Of a DNA stretch of 64,000 nt, positions 17,287 through 24,612 are shown piece by piece. The notes beneath the pieces were generated by a model. The model had not been told where the DNA came from, made no database searches, and worked only from the letters and a program-made list of their open reading frames with translations. Both the position numbers and the translations under genes were made by a program. This stretch comes from Bacteroidales bacterium UBA5349. GTDB lineage: Bacteria > Bacteroidota > Bacteroidia > Bacteroidales > Tenuifilaceae. How positions within the stretch are numbered: position 1 is the first letter of the stretch; every line of letters begins with the position of its first letter. The stretch lies in the NCBI GenBank assembly GCA_002410065.1, contig DHQB01000002.1:1-64000 (forward strand), in the 5' to 3' direction.

Positions 17287-19791
17287 ATGATTCAACATCT
17301 GAAGGAAAACATTGAGCTAAAATTTGGCAGAAAAATTACTTACCAAAAGGACTGTAAGGACCTGTCTGAATGCATTATGAACAACACATCGCAGCTCCTA
17401 AGTCCATCTACTCTTCGACGTTTCTTTGGATTTCTTGCAACGAATTCTAATCCATCACGTGTCACGCTTGACATTCTTTCGAACTACTGTAGTTATAGTA
17501 GTTGGGATGATTTTAAAATACAAAACTCCCATGAAACCCAATATCCTGATCCCATTTTAAGTATTTGGGAAACGGCAAAGCAAAAGGCAAAAATAATTAG
17601 CCGCAAGAACGTCAGACAGTTAGAAAAAAAAAGCGTGACTAAATTGCTTGTAGATGTGCAAAGAGGATTCATCAATGAGCGCTTTACCAATTTATTCCAA
17701 TCAAATTTAAAAGCACTCCCAATAATTGCACCCGCTGGATATGGTAAAACAGCATTACTCCTTAATTGGTATTCCGAATATCAACGCATTGCAAATAATT
17801 GCAACGACATTGTTCTGTTAATCCCAGCATCATTTCTGGAGAACTGGATTGGTAAGGATCTTTTTTTTGAAAACTGGCTGCTTACTCTTCTCGATATTCC
17901 CTCCTCAGCCCTATTCGACCGAATAAAGGAAAAGCCCGAAACCGCGCCAGGAAAATTCATCCTTCTTATTGACGCACTTGACGAGATAACAACTAGCATC
18001 AGTAAATATGAAAAATTATTTAGAGCAATTAACCTTTTTGTTGTCAACCTGCCCAATCAGAATTTTAAAGTAATTGTAACTTCACGCTATCCTGAATGGC
18101 TCCAGTTTACAAAAATTTCAGCTTCTATCGATTCGTGGTGTTGCAATGCTTTCAACCTTTTCAATAGGGATGGTGCAAATATTCCAAAACTTACACCAAA
18201 GGAGATACAGCAAGTATTGGATGCAACCATAAACCGTAAAGAGCGAACAAGGCTAATTATTGAGCAACTTCCACACAGTCTTCAACAGGAGTTGAATTAC
18301 CCTTATGCCCTTAAACTCTTTATTGATAATCACCTAGTGCCAAATAACAAAAGTATCTCCGACAGGAATGATCTAATTACTGAATTTATTAAAGACCAAG
18401 TTTACCAAGAACAATTCTCTGATGAAAAAGTAGATATTCTAAACGCTATCGTAGCTATCTCACATAAGGATAAACTAGCTGGTATAGTTAAAAAGAATGA
18501 TATCAAGGCGCTTTATCCTATCCATTTAAAACTATCAGGAAACTATTTTATAGCTTACAACCAATTATTGTCGTTTGGAATACTTGGCGAAGAACTAATT
18601 GAGAATGAATATGGCCTTTATACCAATAAAGTTTACATAGCTTATAAACCATTATTTGAATATTTATTGGTTCAAAAACTAATAGATGAAAATGGGGGTA
18701 TTAATATTGAACTTTTTAAACTCATAGAGAAGTACTATAAAGACTCTGAGTTGCTTGGCAGACTTATCGTATTATTATATAGCTTAAGCTATAAGATGAG
18801 GCTTACCCCTGTGCTAAAACAGTTCTTTTGCTTATCGGATTATACCCTAAAGCAAGTTTTTGAGAACAACGAAATACTGCAAATTATCAATAGTAATGAG
18901 CAAGTACAAAATGAGTTAATATCCCATTATGCAGCTGAACCCAAAGCGCGAAAGTATCTATTTGAGCAATACAACGACCTGAACAGTATTGCTCGGGCCT
19001 CACATATACTTCCAAACAACTATTTGAAGCACTCAAAGGAAGAAACAGAACAACATTATGCAAAAATATTACTAGCACTTTCTGATGCTTATCGCCTTGA
19101 TTTCAAATGGACTCCCGATTTTATTCAGGAAACAAAAAACAGTATCCCAAATACAGGGTTTAATGCATTTACTAAGGGTGCATGGTTTTCGTGCATATTA
19201 ATGGCAAGCTACATTGATAAAAGCATTAGCCTTAATGATGTTGTTAATAAAATCAATAGTTATACCAGCGTACAATTTACTAATGGTGATAAAACTAGGG
19301 CAGTATTTGAACTAGGTTTAGTACTGGGCATAATTTTCTCAAAGCAGTTTAAACAAGGTTATATGCGCCTCGAAGAATTTTTAGGGGATAGACTTGACAA
19401 TCCTCAAACAGCCGAGGAAAATGCATTAGCAATATACTGTATGTATTTAAAATGGAAGGTTCATGGAGAGTTTGACCCTGATTTGAAACAAAAAATTGAA
19501 GGTTGCCTTACAAAAGTTCCCGATTGGATACAGCTACAAACCGTAATAATTGCCAAGAGTTTTATGTCTATATATTCATTTACTATTGGCGAAATGGAAA
19601 CTGCATTTAGCCTGTATCGAAACGCAATAGAACTGAGTAATTTTGCTGGTTATAAGGTATTTGAGATTAAGCTCTTGAATGAACTAGCCGCAACATTAAC
19701 CACCATAGGCGAACACGAGAATGCCGAAAAATGCAGTCAGTTTGTTCAAAGCATTGCTGAAAGTTGCAATTTTGATTTTAGCTTAATCTAA
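17287..19791 (+). CDS. STAND/NACHT-like NTPase with N-terminal HTH-like domain
   Basis: An 834-residue multidomain NTPase. Residues 1-76 resemble an N-terminal helical, HTH-like module seen in Bacteroidota proteins (LSPSTLRRFFGFL, then TLDILSNYCSYSSWDDF). A P-loop APAGYGKT is at 148-155 and a Walker B FILLIDALDE at about 224-233; TSRYPEW after it resembles the sensor 1 region of STAND ATPases. The C-terminal 450 residues are helical and repeat-like, with a TPR-like end. No signal peptide or membrane segment is visible. It is monocistronic between a divergent protease and a convergent kinase gene. It could be a regulator or a defence-type NTPase; I cannot assign a trigger or output. Confidence 0.75.
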   Translation: MIQHLKENIELKFGRKITYQKDCKDLSECIMNNTSQLLSPSTLRRFFGFLATNSNPSRVTLDILSNYCSYSSWDDFKIQNSHETQYPDPILSIWETAKQKAKIISRKNVRQLEKKSVTKLLVDVQRGFINERFTNLFQSNLKALPIIAPAGYGKTALLLNWYSEYQRIANNCNDIVLLIPASFLENWIGKDLFFENWLLTLLDIPSSALFDRIKEKPETAPGKFILLIDALDEITTSISKYEKLFRAINLFVVNLPNQNFKVIVTSRYPEWLQFTKISASIDSWCCNAFNLFNRDGANIPKLTPKEIQQVLDATINRKERTRLIIEQLPHSLQQELNYPYALKLFIDNHLVPNNKSISDRNDLITEFIKDQVYQEQFSDEKVDILNAIVAISHKDKLAGIVKKNDIKALYPIHLKLSGNYFIAYNQLLSFGILGEELIENEYGLYTNKVYIAYKPLFEYLLVQKLIDENGGINIELFKLIEKYYKDSELLGRLIVLLYSLSYKMRLTPVLKQFFCLSDYTLKQVFENNEILQIINSNEQVQNELISHYAAEPKARKYLFEQYNDLNSIARASHILPNNYLKHSKEETEQHYAKILLALSDAYRLDFKWTPDFIQETKNSIPNTGFNAFTKGAWFSCILMASYIDKSISLNDVVNKINSYTSVQFTNGDKTRAVFELGLVLGIIFSKQFKQGYMRLEEFLGDRLDNPQTAEENALAIYCMYLKWKVHGEFDPDLKQKIEGCLTKVPDWIQLQTVIIAKSFMSIYSFTIGEMETAFSLYRNAIELSNFAGYKVFEIKLLNELAATLTTIGEHENAEKCSQFVQSIAESCNFDFSLI

Positions 19792-19820
19792 GTACTCCAA
19801 TAATTAATGCTGGTGAAGAT

Positions 19821-20666
19821 CTAATTATTTGATTTGTGGAATTCTATCAGCCCCTCAATTGGGTATTGCAGAAATTTATCAGCTCTACCACCCCCCTTCT
19901 CAATCGCAATTTTTAACCTTTGTGCTAAAATAAAACCCACTGAGCCAACTACACCTACTCCGATATGTTTAAATTGAGGGTATTTAACCAGATGCCTTTC
20001 AACAAATAGATCAAAAGCATTATCAACCAATGTTTTTATGGATGTATGATTAATATTTTGGGATATAAACGGCACAAACCCCGAGAGGAAACGCTCTGGG
20101 TTATCATGGCTATATACATTCCTCAGGATTTCAGATAAATCAACCTTGGCAAAATTATTTAACTTAATCAATATATCGTTTGGCAACTCGCTGTACTGCC
20201 ATGCCCGAATAAGTTCCTTACCTAAATAGCAACCACTACCCTCATCGCCAAGAATATAACCTAACGATGGCACCATATTATCAATTGTATCACCACTATA
20301 AAAACCTGTATTTATGCCCGTACCTACTATGGCCACAATTCCACTACTTTTGGCAAATAGAGATCTTGCTGCACCAACAATATCGGAATACACATGCACA
20401 ACGGAATTTGTAAAATATTGGCTTAAAACGCTTTCCATGCGCTGTGCCATTGGTTCGAGTTTACAACCAGCTCCATAGAAAAAAACGCTACTTATATTAC
20501 TTACTGGAAACTCTTTCGGAAAAAGATCTTTTAAAACATCAATAATCCCATTATCATAAATGTGGTATGGATTAAGCCCAACACTATTGTAGCTAGCAAT
20601 CAGTTTTGATTGGTCAATAACGCTCCAGTTAGTTTTTGACGCTCCACTATCGGCAATTAGTATCAT
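19821..20666 (-). CDS. BadF/BadG-type ATPase, probable N-acetylglucosamine (amino sugar) kinase
   Basis: A 281-residue ASKHA-fold sugar kinase. MILIADSGASKTNWSV is the phosphate-1 loop, AIVGTGINTGF the phosphate-2 loop, and GYILGDEGSGCYLGKEL the substrate or adenosine region typical of the GlcNAc/MurNAc kinase group in Bacteroidota. It would phosphorylate an amino sugar in the cytosol, feeding cell-wall recycling or catabolism. Its first 20 bases overlap the end of the upstream peptide-binding lipoprotein gene, so the two are coupled. The exact sugar is inferred from the family only. Confidence 0.85.
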   Translation of the reverse strand: MILIADSGASKTNWSVIDQSKLIASYNSVGLNPYHIYDNGIIDVLKDLFPKEFPVSNISSVFFYGAGCKLEPMAQRMESVLSQYFTNSVVHVYSDIVGAARSLFAKSSGIVAIVGTGINTGFYSGDTIDNMVPSLGYILGDEGSGCYLGKELIRAWQYSELPNDILIKLNNFAKVDLSEILRNVYSHDNPERFLSGFVPFISQNINHTSIKTLVDNAFDLFVERHLVKYPQFKHIGVGVVGSVGFILAQRLKIAIEKGGGRADKFLQYPIEGLIEFHKSNN

Positions 20667-22299
20667 TTTTTATCTTTTTTACTCTTTTGAGCGTTAGTAA
20701 GTTCATTGGGTTTGGTTTCATTCCAACCACATTAGTCCCTACAAAACGCACTACCTTATCATAATACATGGGGATAATTGGCGCATAGCTTAGGGCAAGC
20801 GAATCCATTTTTACATAGTGTAAGTACCTCAATGAATCGTTGTTCTGCAATAAGGATTCGCGGTAAAGTCTATCAAATTCATCATTGCGGAAATGCGTGT
20901 AGTTAGGTCCGCTAGGGCTAAAGTTATCAGAGTAAAGCAATGCCAAATAGTTCTCCGAGTCGGCATAATCGGCAACCCAACTCCCCCTAAAAAATAGCAA
21001 TTTTGAGTTGGCCATCATCTCACGATACGCCGCACCTGGGAGAACCTCAATTTCAATAGCTATTCCTATTTCTGAAAGTTGATGCTGCAAAAACTCGCAG
21101 ATATCAACATAATCCTCAGTTGTGCATAGCGGAATAGGCTCAAGTCCCTTGCCATTGGGATAGCCTGCTTCTGCGAGCAGCAACTTAGCCAGTTCAGGAT
21201 TATAGCTATATCCCCTTAAACTATTGGTAAAACCAGGCATCCCATTTGGTACTAAACCGTTATGAGCCGGGTAACCAAGATTACTCCTGAGGTAAGACAT
21301 CATTCTGTCCCTATCGAATCCATATGCGATTGCCTTGCGAACATTAGGGTTACTGGTTGGGCTACTATTTACATGCTGTAGAGAAGTATCTACCAAAAAA
21401 CCAAGATATTCTGTGTTAAGGTATGGTCCGGTAATCATCCTTATTGTATTCTGATACTTTGGATTCAGTATGCCCGAGCGGGTTAGCAGTTCATCCTTTG
21501 ATGATGAATATATACCCGACATGAAATCTAGATTCCCCAGTAAAAAAGCGAGTAGTTCCGATTGCTTATCGACAATAAACGATATTGATATTGCCTCTAG
21601 GTATGGCAATCTAACACTATCCTCATCAAACTCAAAGTAATTAGGATTTCGTCGAAAAACTAACCCCTCTCCCTCTCTCCAATACTTTAGGGCAAAAGGA
21701 CCGGTTCCAACTGGATTCTTCCGAAACTCATTTCCAAAACATTTTACGGCCTCATTTGGAACAACGTAGGCATAGGGCATCGAGAGCAGCCCTAGAAATG
21801 GTGGGAAAGGTTTTGTAAGATTTAATTCAAGGGTGGTATCGTTAATTGCAACACAACCATTGTTGTGCATTTCGCTATTTAGCACCGAGAAAATCCAGGC
21901 CCCTGGGGATGCTGTTTGCGGATTGATTATCCGATTAAAACTATAAACAAAATCATTTGCAACTACCCTACGACCAACGCCATTGGGGAAAGCTGACGAA
22001 TTATGGAAATAAACATCTTTGCGCAGATAGAAAGTATAAACTAAGCCATTATCAGATTTTGACCACGAATGGGCTATGCAAGGGTCAATGGTTAACGAAT
22101 CGGAAAGTTGGACCAAACCATTGAATAATTGATGAGTAGGCCAAATTAGGGGTAAACTGCGGGCAAAAGCCGGATCGAGTGTGGTTATGCCTTTACTCTC
22201 GTTGTAGCGGAAAACAAAGTCCGTATCGGGCTGCTGTTTTTGCATACCACAACCTACAATTAAAAAAGAAAGTAGGAAAAGCAATAGGGTTCGGCTCAT
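20647..22299 (-). CDS. Oligopeptide-type ABC substrate-binding lipoprotein (SBP_bac_5)
   Basis: A 550-residue solute-binding protein of the OppA/DppA/MppA family. The lipobox LIVGC sits near residue 17, then GITTLDPAFARS and the QLFNGLVQLSDSLTIDPCIAHSW segment, KPFPPFLGLLSMPYAYVVP and NPVGTGPFALKYW, all typical of family 5. No permease or ATPase genes are adjacent; instead the next gene is an amino sugar kinase that overlaps it by 20 bases. This suggests uptake of muropeptides or peptides through a permease encoded elsewhere, as MppA does; that role is inference. Confidence 0.9.
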   Translation of the reverse strand: MSRTLLLFLLSFLIVGCGMQKQQPDTDFVFRYNESKGITTLDPAFARSLPLIWPTHQLFNGLVQLSDSLTIDPCIAHSWSKSDNGLVYTFYLRKDVYFHNSSAFPNGVGRRVVANDFVYSFNRIINPQTASPGAWIFSVLNSEMHNNGCVAINDTTLELNLTKPFPPFLGLLSMPYAYVVPNEAVKCFGNEFRKNPVGTGPFALKYWREGEGLVFRRNPNYFEFDEDSVRLPYLEAISISFIVDKQSELLAFLLGNLDFMSGIYSSSKDELLTRSGILNPKYQNTIRMITGPYLNTEYLGFLVDTSLQHVNSSPTSNPNVRKAIAYGFDRDRMMSYLRSNLGYPAHNGLVPNGMPGFTNSLRGYSYNPELAKLLLAEAGYPNGKGLEPIPLCTTEDYVDICEFLQHQLSEIGIAIEIEVLPGAAYREMMANSKLLFFRGSWVADYADSENYLALLYSDNFSPSGPNYTHFRNDEFDRLYRESLLQNNDSLRYLHYVKMDSLALSYAPIIPMYYDKVVRFVGTNVVGMKPNPMNLLTLKRVKKIKNDTNCR

Positions 22300-22401
22300 T
22301 TTCGGTAATTAAACTCTACTAAGATAAGAATTAAGAAATTAGGCTGTAAAATTGAGTAAAATTATGCTAGGAAATGGCTCAAGTCAAAAGTATAATGTTT
22401 C

Positions 22402-23010
22402 TTATGAAACTAAAACCTCGATAAAACTTTTTATGCCATTAAATACCATTTGCACACCAATTGTTGCAACAATAAGACCAAAAATTCTGACAAGAGGGTT
22501 CATTAAATTGAAGCGCGAAAGCGCCTTATCAATGAGACCAGCATAAACCATAAAAATAAGATTTATACATAAAGCTGCAACAATTGAGATTATGGTTATA
22601 ACCTGCCCATACTCTGCAGGGAAAGTTACTGCAGCGGTAATTGTTGCAGGACCAGCAATCATAGGTATAGCTATTGGTACAGCAGTAATATCTTTAACGG
22701 ACATTGATTGGTCGAGTTTAAAAAACACTCCTTTCTGCAAACCAGTTATCCCATTATAAAATAAAACTACCCCACAGGTAATCTGAAATGCGTAAAGTTC
22801 GATGTGAAATACGTAGCTAAACACTACCCTTCCTACTAATAAGAAAAAAAGCAAAATAAGTAAAGCTGTAAAACTTGCCCTAACTGAAATAGTCTTGGTC
22901 ATTTTCTCATCAAACTGTTGCCGAAGGGAAGTAACTACAAAGACCTTTTGTATTGGGTTAACAAGAGCTACAAAAGCAACGAAACAACCTAATAGCAACT
23001 TAAAATCCAT
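22402..23010 (-). CDS. MarC family integral membrane protein
   Basis: A membrane protein of about 202 residues with five to six transmembrane helices. The N-terminal FVALVNPIQKVFVV corresponds to the conserved Asn-Pro helix of MarC, and AVPIAIPMIAGPATITAAV is the second conserved segment. Function is unsettled: MarC was once linked to multiple antibiotic resistance but this has been withdrawn. I prefer the ATG at 23010, which aligns with the family N-terminus; an in-frame ATG at 23043 would add 11 residues. It is a single gene, with a terminator-containing leader or small RNA upstream on the same strand. Confidence 0.9.
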   Translation of the reverse strand: MDFKLLLGCFVAFVALVNPIQKVFVVTSLRQQFDEKMTKTISVRASFTALLILLFFLLVGRVVFSYVFHIELYAFQITCGVVLFYNGITGLQKGVFFKLDQSMSVKDITAVPIAIPMIAGPATITAAVTFPAEYGQVITIISIVAALCINLIFMVYAGLIDKALSRFNLMNPLVRIFGLIVATIGVQMVFNGIKSFIEVLVS

Positions 23011-23258
23011 AGACAGGAAGATTAGCGTTTTAGTAAATACCATAAAATCAGAATGTAAATTTAAACAGAAACTTGCTATCCAAGGCTAACCTATTAAAAT
23101 AAATGCTTAAAAATTATTAATCAAACTACGAATGGAATTGCGCATCATTCTTTACCGATATATTTTAACGGTGCACTCAACTTTTGCATAAAACAAAAAA
23201 AAATTGCTAGCATAAATTGAATGATGGGCTATAAATGACGAGAATGTAATAATAGTCT

Positions 23259-23292
23259 AAAAAAAAGAAACCGGGCCTCCTCAGACCCGGTT
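23259..23292 (-). terminator. Strong intrinsic terminator upstream of marC
   Basis: AACCGGG (23269-23275) pairs with CCCGGTT (23286-23292) around a 10-base loop. On the minus strand the stem is followed by an eight-base T run (23259-23266). There is no annotated gene directly upstream, so this ends an independent short transcript or attenuates a leader. Confidence 0.8.
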
Positions 23293-23472
23293 CCACACCC
23301 TAAAAAATTAACCTAAAAGCAACTAACCTGAAACCAACTTTAAACCCTAAAAAATCAGGTTCTGTTACACTATAAAAACGAAGTTTCATCGTTTTTGTTT
23401 CATTAGTAAGATAAAATATTTTATGATTTACATCATCAATAATCTATCAATAGCATCTATAATAAGAACTAC
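23260..23472 (-). ncRNA. Candidate small RNA or leader transcript with terminator
   Basis: A minus-strand transcript of about 200 nt is predicted from a TATCTTTG -7 box at 23477-23484 and a strong hairpin terminator at 23259-23292. Inside are a second hairpin (AAAACGA/TCGTTTT around 23375-23395), two related GGGT-containing segments near 23296-23303 and 23341-23348, and a 29-codon frame. I do not recognise an Rfam family. It may be a trans-acting small RNA, a leader with a small peptide, or an attenuated leader of marC, whose start is about 250 bases further on. Confidence 0.5.
23300..23389 (-). CDS. Possible 29-codon leader peptide
   Basis: An ATG-initiated frame of 29 codons (begins MKLRFYSVTEPDFLGF, ends RLVAFRLIF) lies fully within the predicted small transcript, and its stop is 8 bases before the terminator stem. 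The basic and aromatic composition is unlike a membrane peptide. The frame may be chance, and nothing shows that it is translated. Confidence 0.22.
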   Translation of the reverse strand: MKLRFYSVTEPDFLGFKVGFRLVAFRLIF

Positions 23473-23476
23473 GCCA

Positions 23477-23484
23477 CAAAGATA
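23477..23484 (-). promoter_or_regulatory. -7 box (TATCTTTG) for the small transcript
   Basis: An exact TAnnTTTG match on the minus strand, placed about 185 bases upstream of the terminator hairpin. No clear -33 TTTG is visible. Confidence 0.45.
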
Positions 23485-23489
23485 CGATG

Positions 23490-23830
23490 TTTTTAATTAT
23501 GGACATATAAAACTATGCTAAATTTTAGATGATTTAAAACACCACTTTTATGTAAGCCCTTATTCAACCCACTTTTCTCCAAAACTTCTGGTTATTATCA
23601 GCTATTCTGTAATCAGTTTTTAAACTTTTTGCTCATAGTTTGCCCCTATCTGATTATAATGGAATTACTGGTTTTAAATGCATAATACAGCTATCTCTTA
23701 TTGAGATACAATGTTCTAATGAACAACCAAATCTAAATTTGATTATAAGAATAGGGAAAATTGCGGGAGAGTATTTTTATGGTATGTTGAACCTTCCTGA
23801 AATATAGATAGATAAGAATTATGTCAACAA
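23490..23830. other. Gene-free AT-rich stretch
   Basis: I find no convincing coding frame on either strand. A weak hairpin (TATCTC/GAGATA) lies around 23694-23708. The region separates the small transcript from the 3' end of the RRM gene. Confidence 0.4.
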
Positions 23831-23831
23831 A

Positions 23832-23859
23832 AAAGGGTTAGCTTGATAGCTAACCCTTT
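23832..23859 (-). terminator. Terminator of the RRM gene
   Basis: A perfect 12-bp stem (23832-23843 with 23848-23859, core GGGTTAGCT/AGCTAACCC) is followed on the minus strand by a T-rich run. It is about 130 bases past the RRM stop, which implies a long 3' untranslated region that also holds a TCTTGC/GCAAGA hairpin near 23930-23950. Confidence 0.75.
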
Positions 23860-23989
23860 GTAAACTCCAATCAGCAAATGCTGAATATTATATAGACACA
23901 AATGATTCGTCGAACCTAGATAACGCTAAATCTTGCTTTCCCCGCAAGATTATCAGACACAAAACTATTAGAACAATAGGGTTCAATAA

Positions 23990-24373
23990 CTAGTAGTCAG
24001 ATCTGCGACCTTGACCGCCACCTTGACCACCTCTAGAGTTTCCGCCACGGTTGAAGCCACCGCCTCCACCTTGACCACCTCTAGAATTTCCACCACGGTT
24101 GAAGCCACCGCCTCCACCGCCTCTGGACTCTTTCTTCTCCTCAGCCTGGTTAACTACGATAGTACGACCGTCAACCTCTGCGCCATCAAGTTCTTCGATT
24201 GCTTTTTTAGCTTGTTCGTCGTCGGGCATTTCAATAAATCCAAACCCTTTACTTCTTCCAGAGAATTTATCGGTTATAATTCTAGCAGCCGATACTTCGC
24301 CGTACTCTTCAAAAAACTCCTTTAACTCAGACTCCTGTAGTCGAAAAGGAAGACTTCCACAAAAAATGTTCAT
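23990..24373 (-). CDS. RRM RNA-binding protein with Gly-Arg-rich tail
   Basis: A 127-residue RNA-binding protein. Residues 1 to about 80 are one RNA recognition motif, with RNP2 (NIFCGSLPF) and RNP1 (KGFGFIEM). The tail after about residue 87 is rich in glycine, arginine and asparagine, and is built from a 16-residue unit repeated almost exactly. This is the common bacterial RRM type of Bacteroidota and cyanobacteria, usually linked to cold shock or RNA chaperoning. It is monocistronic with its own -7 box and a distal terminator. The RNA targets are unknown. Confidence 0.93.
   Translation of the reverse strand: MNIFCGSLPFRLQESELKEFFEEYGEVSAARIITDKFSGRSKGFGFIEMPDDEQAKKAIEELDGAEVDGRTIVVNQAEEKKESRGGGGGGFNRGGNSRGGQGGGGGFNRGGNSRGGQGGGQGRRSDY
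24021..24116 (-). repeat. Two 48-bp tandem repeats in the RRM gene tail
   Basis: 24021-24068 and 24069-24116 are 48-bp units that differ at two positions (both synonymous). Each encodes a 16-residue Gly/Arg/Asn-rich unit. The near-identity of the DNA suggests recent duplication or slippage and a length-variable tail. Confidence 0.85.
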
Positions 24374-24417
24374 GCTTAAAAATTAAGAATTGAAATTAAT
24401 TAGTTTATAAATCGTCG

Positions 24418-24425
24418 CAAAAGTA
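24418..24425 (-). promoter_or_regulatory. -7 box (TACTTTTG) for the RRM gene
   Basis: A TAnnTTTG match on the minus strand about 45 bases upstream of the RRM ATG. An upstream TTG is present but with spacing shorter than usual. Confidence 0.5.
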
Positions 24426-24511
24426 CGCTTTATTTTAATATCAAGTTGCTTATTTTATGTTTATTTTGATGAACGTCAACTTTATTATTAACTGTTCATT
24501 AACCCATTAAA

Positions 24512-24543
24512 AAAGCGTTGGCTAAAAAGATAGTCAACGCTTT
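24512..24543 (-). terminator. Terminator of pruA
   Basis: AAAGCGTTGGCTA (24512-24524) pairs with TAGTCAACGCTTT (24531-24543) with one G-U pair and a six-base loop. It lies about 70 bases after the pruA stop and is followed by a T-rich tract on the minus strand. Confidence 0.75.
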
Positions 24544-24612
24544 AAGCCGTCTATAAATTCCATTTACTGCAAAAATCAAAATGAATACCTTTTGATTAGT
24601 TCTTCTATTTTC

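Noticed and set aside
23300..23389. Resemblance of the mini-frame end (GFRLV) to formylglycine-generating enzyme family C-termini
   Set aside because: Only five residues match, which can occur by chance; no other family motif is present, so I do not call a pseudogene.
24011..24386. Two plus-strand frames opposite the RRM gene
   Set aside because: Their Thr/Ser/Pro-rich composition is simply the complement of the glycine-rich repeat tail.
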